Source of the DNA: Breznakia pachnodae | GTDB taxonomy: Bacteria > Bacillota_I > Bacilli_A > Erysipelotrichales > Erysipelotrichaceae | DNA: 64,000 bases | Reading direction: 5' to 3' | NCBI RefSeq assembly: GCF_030814225.1 | Contig: NZ_JAUSUR010000001.1 | Span: forward strand, 868,001-932,000 | In this document: in pieces, positions 25,326-33,550 of the stretch | Layout of the letters: each line of letters starts with the position of its first letter | How positions within the stretch are numbered: the stretch's first letter is position 1 | Notes under the pieces: generated by a model | What the model was told of the DNA's origin: nothing | The model's input: only the letters and a program-made list of their open reading frames with translations | Databases searched by the model: none | Program-made: the position numbers and the translations under genes

Positions 25326-26093
25326 TTATCCTAGTACAACATCCAGAACCATCATCATAGCAAACCCAATCATAAAAATAAATGTAATTGAGTGTGAATG
25401 CTCATCCATATGGGCTTCTGGTATCAATTCCTCCACGACTACATACATCATAGCACCTGCAGCAAAAGATAACAACCACGGCATCATTCCATCAACCAGT
25501 GAAACTGCAAAGATGGCAATTGCGGCACCAATTGGTTCCACAATTCCTGAAAGCATACCGTAAATAAATGCTTTCCAGTTAGACATTCCCGTTTTCTTTA
25601 ATGGCAATGAAATTGCTGCACCTTCTGGTATATTCTGTAATGCAATCCCTACCGATAAAGCAAGAGCTGCCGAAAATGAAACAGCATCACCACTTTGTAG
25701 TGCTACTCCATATAACAACCCTACTGCCATTCCTTCTGGAATGTTATGCAGTGTTACAGCAAGTACAAGCATCGTTGATTTCTTTAAGTGTGCAGGTATT
25801 CCTTCTACTGTATTTGTATTTGGATGTAAGTGCGGTAAAATCCTATCTAAAATATATAAGAATATACCTCCACACATAAATCCTATTGTTACTGGTATAA
25901 TCGCATCATCTCCACCTGATTGTAGCGCTGGCAGAATGAGCGAAAAAAACGATGCACTTACCATAATCCCTGCAGCAAGTGCTAAAAAACTAGCTAATAT
26001 TTTATCATTTACTTTTTCTTTGAATAAGAACACACAAAGTGCTCCTAATGTTGTTCCCACGAATGGAATCATAATCCCTATAAATGTATTCAT
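25326..26093 (-). CDS. ZIP-family metal transporter
   Basis: Eight-helix membrane transporter for zinc or other divalent metals, 255 residues. The two family motifs are clear: HNIPEGMAVGLLYG in helix IV and NIPEGAAISLPL in helix V, supplying the binuclear metal site. A short loop rich in His/Pro (LPHLHPNTN) precedes them. GAGGAGA lies before the ATG. Operon with niaR downstream (3 bp gap). Direction (uptake) is known for most ZIP proteins; the metal is not determined. Confidence 0.92.
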   Translation of the reverse strand: MNTFIGIMIPFVGTTLGALCVFLFKEKVNDKILASFLALAAGIMVSASFFSLILPALQSGGDDAIIPVTIGFMCGGIFLYILDRILPHLHPNTNTVEGIPAHLKKSTMLVLAVTLHNIPEGMAVGLLYGVALQSGDAVSFSAALALSVGIALQNIPEGAAISLPLKKTGMSNWKAFIYGMLSGIVEPIGAAIAIFAVSLVDGMMPWLLSFAAGAMMYVVVEELIPEAHMDEHSHSITFIFMIGFAMMMVLDVVLG

Positions 26094-26160
26094 ATCTTTC
26101 TCCTCTAATCAATATTTTATAGATTTTAAGAAAAAATACAAATTTAATGAATAAGAAAAG

Positions 26161-26176
26161 GATAGGGAATCCTATC
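26161..26176 (-). terminator. Terminator of the ABC exporter gene
   Basis: GATAGG (26161-26166) and CCTATC (26171-26176) around GAAT; the minus strand continues with CTTTTCTTATT. It overlaps the stop codon. Confidence 0.65.
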
Positions 26177-27902
26177 GAAACTGCATATTGTACAGTTTTG
26201 CGTATTCTCCATCCTTCTTTAGTAAGGATTCATGATTTCCTGTTTCTTCAATTCCATGTTCACCAAGCACAACAATGCGCTCTGCGTTTTTGATCGTAGA
26301 TAAACGGTGAGCAATAACAAATGTTGTACGATTCTTCGCTAAGATTTCAAGTGACTCTTGTACGACTTGTTCACTTTCATTATCTAGCGCTGACGTAGCT
26401 TCATCGAAGATTAAGATTGCAGGGTTCTTTAGGAACACTCTGGCGATTGACAAACGTTGTTTCTGTCCTCCAGATAGTTTTACCCCTCTTGACCCAATAT
26501 CCGTGTAATAGCCATCTTCTAAGCCCATAATGAAGTCATGTGCATTGGCTTGTTTTGCTGCACGAATAATATCTTCTTCACTTGCACTTAAATTTCCATA
26601 AGCTATGTTATCCATAATCGTACCAGCAAACAAATAAACATCTTGTTGAACTACACCTATATGATCACGTAAAGACTTTTGTTTAATATCTTTAATTGAA
26701 ATGCCATCAATTTTAATATCACCTTCATTGATTTCATAGAATCTTGGAATCAATGAACATAACGTAGTCTTACCTGCACCACTTTGTCCTACTAAGGCAA
26801 TATATTCACCAGCTCTTACATCAAGGTCTACATGACGAAGTACATAATCACTTTTCTCATTGTATCGAAATGACACATCTTCAAAACGAACATTTCCTTC
26901 TACATTACCTAACTCAATTGCATCATGTTTATCTTCAATATCCGGATTAATTTCTAATAACTCCATGAAACGTTCAAACCCAGAAATTCCATCCTGGAAT
27001 GTTTCAGTAAAGTTAATTAGACGTTTAATTGGATCTGTCAGATTCGATATATATAATAGGTAAGCAATTAAATCACCAGCATTCATTTGATTGTCTGAAA
27101 TGAAATATGCAGCACCTAAGATAATAACCACACTAAGCATACTGATGAAAGCACCAATACCTGAATGGAATCTACCCATCTTGTGATAAGAATTACGTTT
27201 TGTATCAATCCATAATCGATTCTCATGTTGGAAACGATTCATTTCTTGTTCTTCATTCGCAAATGACTTTACAACACGAATACCAGATAAGCTATCTTCA
27301 ATTCTTGCATTGATATCACCAATCTTCTTGCGGTTTGCTTTAAATGCTTTCTTCATCTGCTTGTTGTAGTAAACACTAAACACTATCATAAATGGAATCA
27401 TTCCAAATACAATTAAAGTAAGTGGTACATGAATTGTCATCAGAATCACAAATGCACCAATAATCTTAATAAACGAAATTACAATATCTTCCGGACCATG
27501 GTGATATAATTCAGTCAGTGAAAATAAATCATTTGTAAGTCTTGTCATTAACTGACCTACTTTTTGATCATCATAGAAGTTAAAACTTAACTTTTGATAA
27601 TGTTGGAATAATTCATCACGCATATCTGCTTCCATATATGCACCCATAACATGTCCTTTATAGGCAATATAATAATTACATAAATACTCTACAATAACTA
27701 ATGCAATCATTACGGCACCAACTTGCAGGATAATATCAAATGCAACACTATCAGCAGTTAGTACATCATTGGCGATGTATCTTGTCAAAAGTGGAAACAT
27801 CAACGTAACCACAGATGCAATCAAGGCACAAGCCATATCGGTAAAAAATATTTTCTTATATGGTTTATAGTAACCCAAAAACTTTCTCATTCTCTTGCTC
27901 AT
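26172..27902 (-). CDS. ABC exporter, fused permease-ATPase (MsbA/LmrA-like half transporter)
   Basis: A 576-residue half transporter. Six membrane helices (about 1-300) are followed by the ATPase with Walker A GQSGAGKTTLCSLI, signature KLSGGQKQRLSIARV, Walker B ILIFDEATSALD, and the switch histidine in FVIAHRLSTI. It probably works as a homodimer since no partner half is adjacent. The ATG at 27902 has GGGGG five bases upstream; the longer frame would need a TTG at 27914. Cargo (lipid, peptide or drug) is unknown. Confidence 0.92.
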   Translation of the reverse strand: MSKRMRKFLGYYKPYKKIFFTDMACALIASVVTLMFPLLTRYIANDVLTADSVAFDIILQVGAVMIALVIVEYLCNYYIAYKGHVMGAYMEADMRDELFQHYQKLSFNFYDDQKVGQLMTRLTNDLFSLTELYHHGPEDIVISFIKIIGAFVILMTIHVPLTLIVFGMIPFMIVFSVYYNKQMKKAFKANRKKIGDINARIEDSLSGIRVVKSFANEEQEMNRFQHENRLWIDTKRNSYHKMGRFHSGIGAFISMLSVVIILGAAYFISDNQMNAGDLIAYLLYISNLTDPIKRLINFTETFQDGISGFERFMELLEINPDIEDKHDAIELGNVEGNVRFEDVSFRYNEKSDYVLRHVDLDVRAGEYIALVGQSGAGKTTLCSLIPRFYEINEGDIKIDGISIKDIKQKSLRDHIGVVQQDVYLFAGTIMDNIAYGNLSASEEDIIRAAKQANAHDFIMGLEDGYYTDIGSRGVKLSGGQKQRLSIARVFLKNPAILIFDEATSALDNESEQVVQESLEILAKNRTTFVIAHRLSTIKNAERIVVLGEHGIEETGNHESLLKKDGEYAKLYNMQFR

Positions 27903-27937
27903 AACAACCCCCAATCACAACATTATAACATAATCTA

Positions 27938-28056
27938 TAAAGAGCGAAAAATAAAAAGCCTTTCGGCTCTTTATTAATTATTTAAAAAAAGGGAGAATAT
28001 ATGAAGTATTATTTTAGGGAATACTTCTAGCAAACCTATTATCGTTTGCTTGGTTA
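27938..28056 (-). ncRNA. Candidate small RNA, three consecutive hairpins, minus strand
   Basis: Between the ABC exporter and the spx-like gene lie AGCAAAC/GTTTGCT (28030-28051), GAAGTATT/AATACTTC (28003-28027), and a terminator whose T tract is on the minus strand: AGCC-GAAA-GGCT (27956-27969) then TTTTTATTTTT. No protein gene on that strand uses this terminator. I see no convincing promoter, so the transcript is only a suggestion. On the plus strand a nine-codon frame with GGGAG begins at 28001, overlapping the second hairpin. Confidence 0.35.
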
Positions 28057-28239
28057 AAGTATAACTCTTTTATCTATCCGAATTATCAAGAATCAATGTT
28101 AAAATATGTGATAGAAAAATCTATGATAAAACCATTCATTTAGTTTCCCGAAAATGCCACGAAACCGACAGTTTTTTCCACCTTTTGTTAAGAAATTGTT
28201 AAGTTTTATTAATTCATAGTAAAAAAGTAGGGTTTTGAC
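28057..28239. other. Intergenic stretch before the spx-like promoter
   Basis: TGTTAAG occurs twice 11 bp apart (28186-28192, 28197-28203). On the minus strand this reads TTAACA-N5-TTAACA, resembling a PhoP box. Otherwise no gene or structure is seen. Confidence 0.4.
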
Positions 28240-28267
28240 TTGCACGCCCCTTTTTTTGTGCTACAAT
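28240..28267 (+). promoter_or_regulatory. Promoter of the Spx-like gene
   Basis: TTGCAC (28240-28245), 16-bp spacer and extended -10 TGCTACAAT (28259-28267). Confidence 0.5.
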
Positions 28268-28297
28268 GTAAGTGGATAAAGGAAAGGAGGATGTTGT

Positions 28298-28708
28298 ATG
28301 ATTTTAATGTATACATCATTCGGCTGTACATCAGCAATTAAGGCAAAGGCTTGGTTAAAGGAGAACCATTTAGAGTATGTGGAGAAAAATATTCAAAGTA
28401 CTCTATTGAACAAGGAAGAGATCAGGTACTTGTTAGAACGTAGTCCAAATGGAACTAAGGATATTATTTCGACTCGTTCAAAAGCATTTAAGGAATTAGG
28501 GAAGGATATTGATGAATTAAAGTTCAACGAACTTGTTAGTTTCATCCAAGAAAACCCTACGGTTTTAAAACGACCAATTATTATGGATACTAGTCGTTTC
28601 GTAGTAGGATTTGACAATGATGAAATTACCACATTTGTTCCTAGTGAATCAAGGAACTCATATGATTATTCATATAATCTTCAAGATACAGCAAGAAGCA
28701 CTTTCTAA
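28298..28708 (+). CDS. Spx/ArsC-family regulator lacking the second redox cysteine
   Basis: A 136-residue Spx-family protein. Spx binds the RNA polymerase alpha C-terminal domain and redirects transcription under disulfide stress. Conserved parts are MYTSFGCTSAIKAKAWL at the start, NGTKDIISTRSKAFKELG including the glycine needed for alpha binding, LKRPIIMD with the arginine, and a GFDNDEI stretch. The usual CxxC switch reads C10-T-S-A13, so the intramolecular disulfide cannot form. AGGAGG precedes the ATG. It is probably a constitutive or single-thiol Spx paralogue; a canonical Spx may be elsewhere in the genome. Confidence 0.88.
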   Translation: MILMYTSFGCTSAIKAKAWLKENHLEYVEKNIQSTLLNKEEIRYLLERSPNGTKDIISTRSKAFKELGKDIDELKFNELVSFIQENPTVLKRPIIMDTSRFVVGFDNDEITTFVPSESRNSYDYSYNLQDTARSTF

Positions 28709-28723
28709 GTGCTTCTTTTTTAT
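28693..28723 (+). terminator. Terminator of the Spx-like gene
   Basis: AAGAAGCACTT (28693-28703), TCT loop, AAGTGCTTCTT (28707-28717), then TTTTTA. The stop codon is inside the hairpin. Confidence 0.9.
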
Positions 28724-29586
28724 TTGTTTAAACTGTTATTAATAAAGTAACTTGCCCACAAAGAAGTATTCCTTCTTGTCTCAAATGCTTTATATCCCTT
28801 ATTCTGATAAATATAATCAATCTTCCATTCATTATTAGTTACTGCTTTTTCCTCAAGCAGTTTTTTTAATTCGTTTGTTCTTTCATCTTCCCACAAGCCA
28901 CACTTCCCTGCTATATAAACCAAATCGGTTAGTGATAACATATATGCCTGAGGAACCATAATATCCGTGATATGAGCGCTAATTGGCTTTCCAGTTGTAA
29001 GTCTCTGGTACATATGATGAGTAAGCATATACTCACTTCCCAGTTTTATTAGACTTTCTACTTCTTTATCCTGATGATTTATATATTCAGCATACGTAAT
29101 CAATGCACGAACTGTTTTTCCAATCCCAATATAACAAGGTGTTTTCTTCATACAACCACCATATTTACAAATTCCATCATATTTCCATGAAGTCTCTTGA
29201 TTACGATCAAACACCTGATATTGTTTGATCCAGTTAAGTGCATTCTTAACCTCTTTTGAATCTACCTTGCCTAAACGAACATATGCTTCCAGTAACAAGG
29301 CATTATAACAAGGAACAATCCCTTTTACTTTTCCAGTATAAGAAAATCCTTCTTCAGTGGCCATCATATTTGATATGGTATTCAATATAGTTTGTGTATA
29401 CTTCAAACGTTCAATATATGGAATTTCACTTAAACATAACAAGCGAAAAATTAAGAAGAATGTTGTTTCTTCATAATCCTTTGTCAGTTTCTCTACCAGT
29501 TTAGATTCATTAAGCAACTGATCAATCTCATTATCTTTCAATTCATTTCGATCAAACTTCTGACGTAATATGAGTGCTGTATCCAT
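28720..29586 (-). CDS. Hypothetical protein, possible alpha/alpha-toroid fold
   Basis: I do not recognise this 288-residue protein. It is soluble, helix-rich, without signal peptide. The pattern of paired helices with GIVPCYNALLLEAYVRLGK and GKTVRALITYAEYI recalls the toroid repeats of terpenoid cyclase-like or glycosidase-like folds, but no catalytic motif is visible. A cysteine/glycine-rich loop, CKYGGCMKKTPC near residue 150, could bind metal. GAGAGG precedes the ATG. It is single-gene and convergent with the spx-like gene. Confidence 0.6.
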   Translation of the reverse strand: MDTALILRQKFDRNELKDNEIDQLLNESKLVEKLTKDYEETTFFLIFRLLCLSEIPYIERLKYTQTILNTISNMMATEEGFSYTGKVKGIVPCYNALLLEAYVRLGKVDSKEVKNALNWIKQYQVFDRNQETSWKYDGICKYGGCMKKTPCYIGIGKTVRALITYAEYINHQDKEVESLIKLGSEYMLTHHMYQRLTTGKPISAHITDIMVPQAYMLSLTDLVYIAGKCGLWEDERTNELKKLLEEKAVTNNEWKIDYIYQNKGYKAFETRRNTSLWASYFINNSLNK

Positions 29587-29644
29587 AACATATACCTCTC
29601 TAAAATTATCCTATCATTATCCTTGTTCTATGTCATTAAGAAAA

Positions 29645-29666
29645 AAACATTCCCGAAGAAATGTTT
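29645..29666 (-). terminator. Terminator of the small membrane protein gene
   Basis: On the minus strand AAACATTTC-TTCG-GGAATGTTT followed by a T run; it has a stable UUCG tetraloop. Confidence 0.85.
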
Positions 29667-29674
29667 CTATATAA

Positions 29675-29926
29675 TTAAATTTTAAATATCCACAAATAAA
29701 TAAGTAACAGCAGAACCAATACAGAGAAGAATATACATAATCCAGCTCGAAACTTCTTTTTATTCTCTATAAAAACATATGCATCAATGCATAGTGTTAC
29801 TGATAAAATAACTGAAGCGATACTCATTGCAACATTGTATTCTATGAAAGTAGTAATTCTACTTAATATTACAATCAGTATTCCTGTTGTATATAAACCT
29901 AAACGTAATCTCTGTATGTTATTCAT
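29675..29926 (-). CDS. Small membrane protein, unknown function
   Basis: An 83-residue protein with three hydrophobic segments (about 9-27, 31-52, 60-81) and a KKKFR loop before the last. No family is recognised. It has its own tetraloop terminator downstream, which supports it being a real transcription unit. The ribosome site is weak (GGAGTG 14 bases upstream or AGGG close to the ATG). Confidence 0.6.
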   Translation of the reverse strand: MNNIQRLRLGLYTTGILIVILSRITTFIEYNVAMSIASVILSVTLCIDAYVFIENKKKFRAGLCIFFSVLVLLLLIYLWIFKI

Positions 29927-30064
29927 AATCCCTATCTATCACTCCATTTTCATTAGTAAGTTACATTTCTTACATTTACAATGATAGCACACTTTAGCAG
30001 TATTTTAAAACAATTCTAATAATGAAGTCAAAACATTACGCTTATAAGTTATAAGGAATCATAA

Positions 30065-30090
30065 AAGACTGATATTTTGGTATCAGTCTT
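30065..30090 (-). terminator. Terminator of the CNNM/CorC gene
   Basis: AAGACTGATA (30065-30074) and TATCAGTCTT (30081-30090) form a perfect 10-bp stem; TTTTAT follows on the minus strand. Confidence 0.8.
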
Positions 30091-31393
30091 CATCCTTTTC
30101 TTCTTTTTTTTCCAGTTTTTCAACTTTCACTTGTTCAATTACTTTTTCATCAACTTTCAGAATTCTAAATCGATATCCTTCATCTTCTACTGATGATCTG
30201 TCATCTTCTTCAGGTAAACGTCCAAGTTTTGAAACAATAAATCCATTTAATGTATCATATTCATCCACTGGTAAATCAATATCAAGAATTTTTTCAACTT
30301 CATCTAGTTCCAAAGAACCATCCATTAAATATTGACCTTCACCAATTTTACGATATCCTATTGGAATATCATCATACTCATCAAACACTTCACCAACGAT
30401 TTCTTCAATCAAATCCTCCATGGTAACAATACCAGCAGTTCCACCATATTCATCGATTACAATCGCAATATGGGTTTTCTCTGCCTTTAGTTCATAGAAT
30501 AATTGATCAATCATTTTTGAATCAGGTACAAATACTGGTTTACGAATAATTTCTTTTAGTGAAAACTCACTAATATCATTCATTCTTGAAATACAGCTTA
30601 ATACATCTTTCGCATGTAAGATACCAACAACATCATCTAGTGTTTTTTCAAAAATTGGAATTCTTGTATATTTTGCTGTTTCAAAATATTTTAATACTTC
30701 TTCATAACTTGTATCGATATCAAGAGCTTCCACATCTACACGATGTGTCATAACATCTTCTACAATCGTATCATTAAATTCAAATATATTATCGATCATC
30801 TCTTTTTCAGAGTCATCGATTTCTCCTTCTTCACTACTCGTTGCAACCATCAGACGAATTTCTTCCTCTGTCACCTGATTATCATTTTTATCTGGATCAA
30901 TTCCAATTAGACGCAATACCAAATTCGTAAGAAATGATAATGCATGTACCAATGGGATTACTGCACGATAAATAATGTAAAGTGGGTATGCAATTGCATT
31001 TGAGAATTTTTCCGGACTGTTCATTGCAATACGTTTTGGTACTAACTCACCAAAAATCAATGTAACAATCGTTAATAACAAGGTAATAATTACCATTGCA
31101 ATTGAACGAGTCATTGGTATACCTGCACCTACCATAAACTCAACCAAAACATCCGCAAATACATCTGATGCCAGGGCACTATTTAAGAACCCTGATAATG
31201 TAACACCAACCTGAATCATTGATAATAATCTGGTAGGTATTTCAATCAGTTTGTATAAGATTTTTGATTTTTTATTCCCTTCCTCCATCTGCGAACGAAT
31301 TTTATTCTTGTTTAACGAAATAAGTGCGATTTCACTACCAGCAAAAAAAGCATTTACCAGTACCAGGATAATTAAAATAATAATATTAACCAT
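30083..31393 (-). CDS. CNNM/CorC (HlyC) family transporter
   Basis: Membrane protein of 436 residues. An N-terminal DUF21/CNNM membrane domain (about 1-190, three to four helices) is followed by a CBS pair (about 205-325; EDVMTHRVDVEALD and KPVFVPDSKMIDQLF open the two units) and a CorC_HlyC domain (about 340-420). The C-terminus is charged. Relatives act in magnesium or cobalt homeostasis, mostly export. An alternative name is hemolysin-like, but cytolysis is not supported for this architecture. Single-gene unit. Confidence 0.9.
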   Translation of the reverse strand: MVNIIILIILVLVNAFFAGSEIALISLNKNKIRSQMEEGNKKSKILYKLIEIPTRLLSMIQVGVTLSGFLNSALASDVFADVLVEFMVGAGIPMTRSIAMVIITLLLTIVTLIFGELVPKRIAMNSPEKFSNAIAYPLYIIYRAVIPLVHALSFLTNLVLRLIGIDPDKNDNQVTEEEIRLMVATSSEEGEIDDSEKEMIDNIFEFNDTIVEDVMTHRVDVEALDIDTSYEEVLKYFETAKYTRIPIFEKTLDDVVGILHAKDVLSCISRMNDISEFSLKEIIRKPVFVPDSKMIDQLFYELKAEKTHIAIVIDEYGGTAGIVTMEDLIEEIVGEVFDEYDDIPIGYRKIGEGQYLMDGSLELDEVEKILDIDLPVDEYDTLNGFIVSKLGRLPEEDDRSSVEDEGYRFRILKVDEKVIEQVKVEKLEKKEEKDED

Positions 31394-31543
31394 GTGTCAT
31401 TGCCCCCACTTCCTTATAAACTACTTCATTTAAACTACTCGGGTCTGTTTCTTCCACAATATATTTCCTCCATGTGTATAATGAAATTTTATAGATTTTC
31501 GATAATCATGTCAAGTGATGTAAAACACATATGAATATTTTTT

Positions 31544-32389
31544 TTATTTTTCTATTTTTTCGCTTCTAAATAACTGAATCATTTCACTTGTAAGACTGTA
31601 ATGTTTACGAGTTGGATCAATATCCTTATAATGAATCCATTCGCCAATTGCTAATTCTTCTTCGTCTAAAGTAATGGTATCATCACCATCCACATCTACA
31701 TAGAATCCAAACAGTAATGTATCAGTTAATCCCCAAGGCTGACTCTTATAATAAGTGATATTCTTCACCTTCAAACCAACTTCTTCCATAACCTCGCGTT
31801 GAACCGTTTCTTCTATCGTTTCTCCGATTTCCGCAAACCCAGCAACTAATGCATAGTATCCAGCTGTACGCCCACGATACTTGGTCATAAGTAAGTAATC
31901 ACCATTTCGGATTCCCACAATCACTGCAGGAGCCAATTTTGGATATTCCATATTTCCACAGTTCTCACAATGAAGCATTCGCTCCTTATCTGAGTGAACT
32001 AGTTCATGACCACACTTCCCACAAAAGCGATGATTCTGATACCAGTTAGATAATTGGAATGCTGTTACTGCCGCAAACCCACGATGACGTTTGCTTGATT
32101 CCAAAAATTCTTTTATTTCAATATAATTAAAATTTCTGTCTTCTGGCACATTTAAATGAGATACTAAAAAATATGGTCGTTCATCTACAGAAAACAGAAA
32201 TATATCATCTCCATAAATATCTGGATTCCATTCTTCTAAATCTTTAAATCTGGGAATATGCGCATTATCATTCTCATCCATCAGACATAAAACTTCACGT
32301 CCTTTGAAGAAAATCAGATAATCCTCTTTTCCTGCATCCATTTTGGTATATTGGTTTTTCAATATATGTGGTGTAATATCTTGAATCAT
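31544..32389 (-). CDS. nudC: NudC, NAD(+) diphosphatase / RNA deNADing Nudix hydrolase
   Basis: Hydrolyses NADH/NAD to NMNH and AMP and can remove NAD caps from RNA. The 281-residue protein shows the four zinc cysteines C123, C126, C141 and C144, the Nudix box at about 185-207 (GFAEIGETIEETVQREVMEEVGL), and the NADH-pyrophosphatase SQPW motif at 216-219. The N-terminal domain is divergent as in relatives. The next gene upstream encodes a PNPOx-like flavoprotein, possibly co-transcribed. Confidence 0.92.
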   Translation of the reverse strand: MIQDITPHILKNQYTKMDAGKEDYLIFFKGREVLCLMDENDNAHIPRFKDLEEWNPDIYGDDIFLFSVDERPYFLVSHLNVPEDRNFNYIEIKEFLESSKRHRGFAAVTAFQLSNWYQNHRFCGKCGHELVHSDKERMLHCENCGNMEYPKLAPAVIVGIRNGDYLLMTKYRGRTAGYYALVAGFAEIGETIEETVQREVMEEVGLKVKNITYYKSQPWGLTDTLLFGFYVDVDGDDTITLDEEELAIGEWIHYKDIDPTRKHYSLTSEMIQLFRSEKIEK

Positions 32390-32404
32390 AAATTATTCCA
32401 TCCT

Positions 32405-32821
32405 TTATTCATTGATACAATCAATTTCTTTTACTTTAAAGTTAGTGTAATACTCACCTGATACTACTGTGAATTTTAGTACACAATAGTCAGGATCCGT
32501 TACGCCCTTTGGATAATACATTGTATCACCTTCCTGCCAAATCATATCCTTACTTGCCTGATCTTCCAATACTTCCATTTCACCAAGTAATGTTACTCCA
32601 CGAAAAAACCGTTGATCACAAAAGTAAATGCTTGCTTTCGAATGCGTTCTAAAATGCTGTACCTTTTTAGAAGACGTATTGGTTGTGAAATAAAACGTTT
32701 TTAACCCTTCTCTTTTTCTTGGTGCCAACATTGCTTTCGTATTTGGATATCCTGCTTCATCAACATAACTTAAATATGCCAGTTTCTGATGATCGATTAA
32801 TTTTTGAATGGTTGCTTCCAT
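32405..32821 (-). CDS. Pyridoxamine 5'-phosphate oxidase-like flavin-binding protein
   Basis: A 138-residue split-barrel protein of the PNPOx-like superfamily. KLAYLSYVDEAGYPNTKAM opens the fold and FYFTTNTSSKKVQHFRTHSKASIYF follows the usual pattern. Such small members bind FMN or F420 and are often annotated as general stress proteins; the reaction is unknown. I chose the ATG at 32821, with GGAGG at 32828-32832. The longer frame from 32887 lacks such a site. Confidence 0.82.
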   Translation of the reverse strand: MEATIQKLIDHQKLAYLSYVDEAGYPNTKAMLAPRKREGLKTFYFTTNTSSKKVQHFRTHSKASIYFCDQRFFRGVTLLGEMEVLEDQASKDMIWQEGDTMYYPKGVTDPDYCVLKFTVVSGEYYTNFKVKEIDCINE

Positions 32822-32903
32822 ATTGTTCCTCCATATGTTTTTCTCTACTATCTCATAGTAAATGATTTTATCCTTTAGGGCAAACAAAAACTGGTAATTT
32901 TAC

Positions 32904-33107
32904 TTACCAGTTATCAATCTCCAAAATAAATAATTCTTCTACTGGCGTTTTCAGTATTTTTGCCAGTTTTATCGCTAGTTCCAGTGTTGGATTATATTTG
33001 TTATTTTCAATCGCAATAATTGTCTGCCTGGAAACATTGGCAATTCTTGCCAGATCTTCCTGACGAAATCCACTTACTTTCCTTAGTTCCTTTACTTTAT
33101 TCTTCAT
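32904..33107 (-). CDS. Small Xre-family regulator
   Basis: A 67-residue DNA-binding protein made of one helix-turn-helix domain: VKELRKVSGFRQEDLARIANVSRQTIIAIENNKYNPTLELAIKLAKIL. It follows a small membrane protein gene by three bases. Two matching palindromes flank the operon promoter, so it most likely represses its own operon. Pairs of a small Xre protein with a short multi-helix membrane protein are common in Bacillota; the signal is unknown. Confidence 0.88.
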   Translation of the reverse strand: MKNKVKELRKVSGFRQEDLARIANVSRQTIIAIENNKYNPTLELAIKLAKILKTPVEELFILEIDNW

Positions 33108-33110
33108 CGT

Positions 33111-33470
33111 TTATAGATACCTAATAACAACGAAAATCATTGTACTTATAATAGCAATACAGAATACTACATTTCCGATTACTGCAATCATACTACTTCG
33201 ATAATCAGGCATCCCTTTATCCAGTACCTTTAATCGAAAGAAACTGCGAAAACCAAACATAAATGAATTTTGTAGAGAAATCACAAACATTGGAAATAAT
33301 GCAAAGTCACTAGGTATACTATCATTCCACATTAACCCAAGGACAGCAAATTGTACAACTACCATAAGAATAATTGTAACTCGCCATGTCCATTGCACTG
33401 ATTTCAGTTCAATACTCTGATCCAACTCATCCATCTTTTTAAAGCCTAAATTTTTATAGAATGCATCCAT
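33111..33470 (-). CDS. Membrane protein partnered with the Xre regulator
   Basis: A 119-residue protein with four hydrophobic segments (VTIILMVVVQFAVLGLM, a FALFPMFVISLQ segment, one weak, and VFCIAIISTMIFVVI). The ATG at 33470 has GAGGTGA just upstream; the frame could extend to 33485. First gene of the Xre operon. No catalytic motif is visible. By analogy it might modulate the regulator at the membrane, which is inference. Confidence 0.75.
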   Translation of the reverse strand: MDAFYKNLGFKKMDELDQSIELKSVQWTWRVTIILMVVVQFAVLGLMWNDSIPSDFALFPMFVISLQNSFMFGFRSFFRLKVLDKGMPDYRSSMIAVIGNVVFCIAIISTMIFVVIRYL

Positions 33471-33486
33471 AAGATCACCTCGCAAA

Positions 33487-33506
33487 ATGTAAAGACCTCT
33501 TTACAT
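33487..33506. promoter_or_regulatory. Xre operator 1
   Basis: ATGTAAAGA-CC-TCTTTACAT: 9-bp perfect arms. It lies between the -10 box and the ribosome site of the Xre operon. Confidence 0.7.
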
Positions 33507-33511
33507 TTATA

Positions 33512-33539
33512 GTATATCCAGTAATCTTCAAAAAGTAAA
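33512..33539 (-). promoter_or_regulatory. Promoter of the Xre operon
   Basis: On the minus strand TTTACT, a 17-bp spacer and TATACT. The -35 box lies inside operator 2, and operator 1 follows the -10 box. Confidence 0.55.
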
Positions 33540-33550
33540 GAACTCTTTAC
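33535..33550. promoter_or_regulatory. Xre operator 2
   Basis: GTAAAGA-AC-TCTTTAC: same arms as operator 1, centres 46 bp apart. It overlaps the -35 box and the 3' end of the neighbouring HAD gene. Confidence 0.7.
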
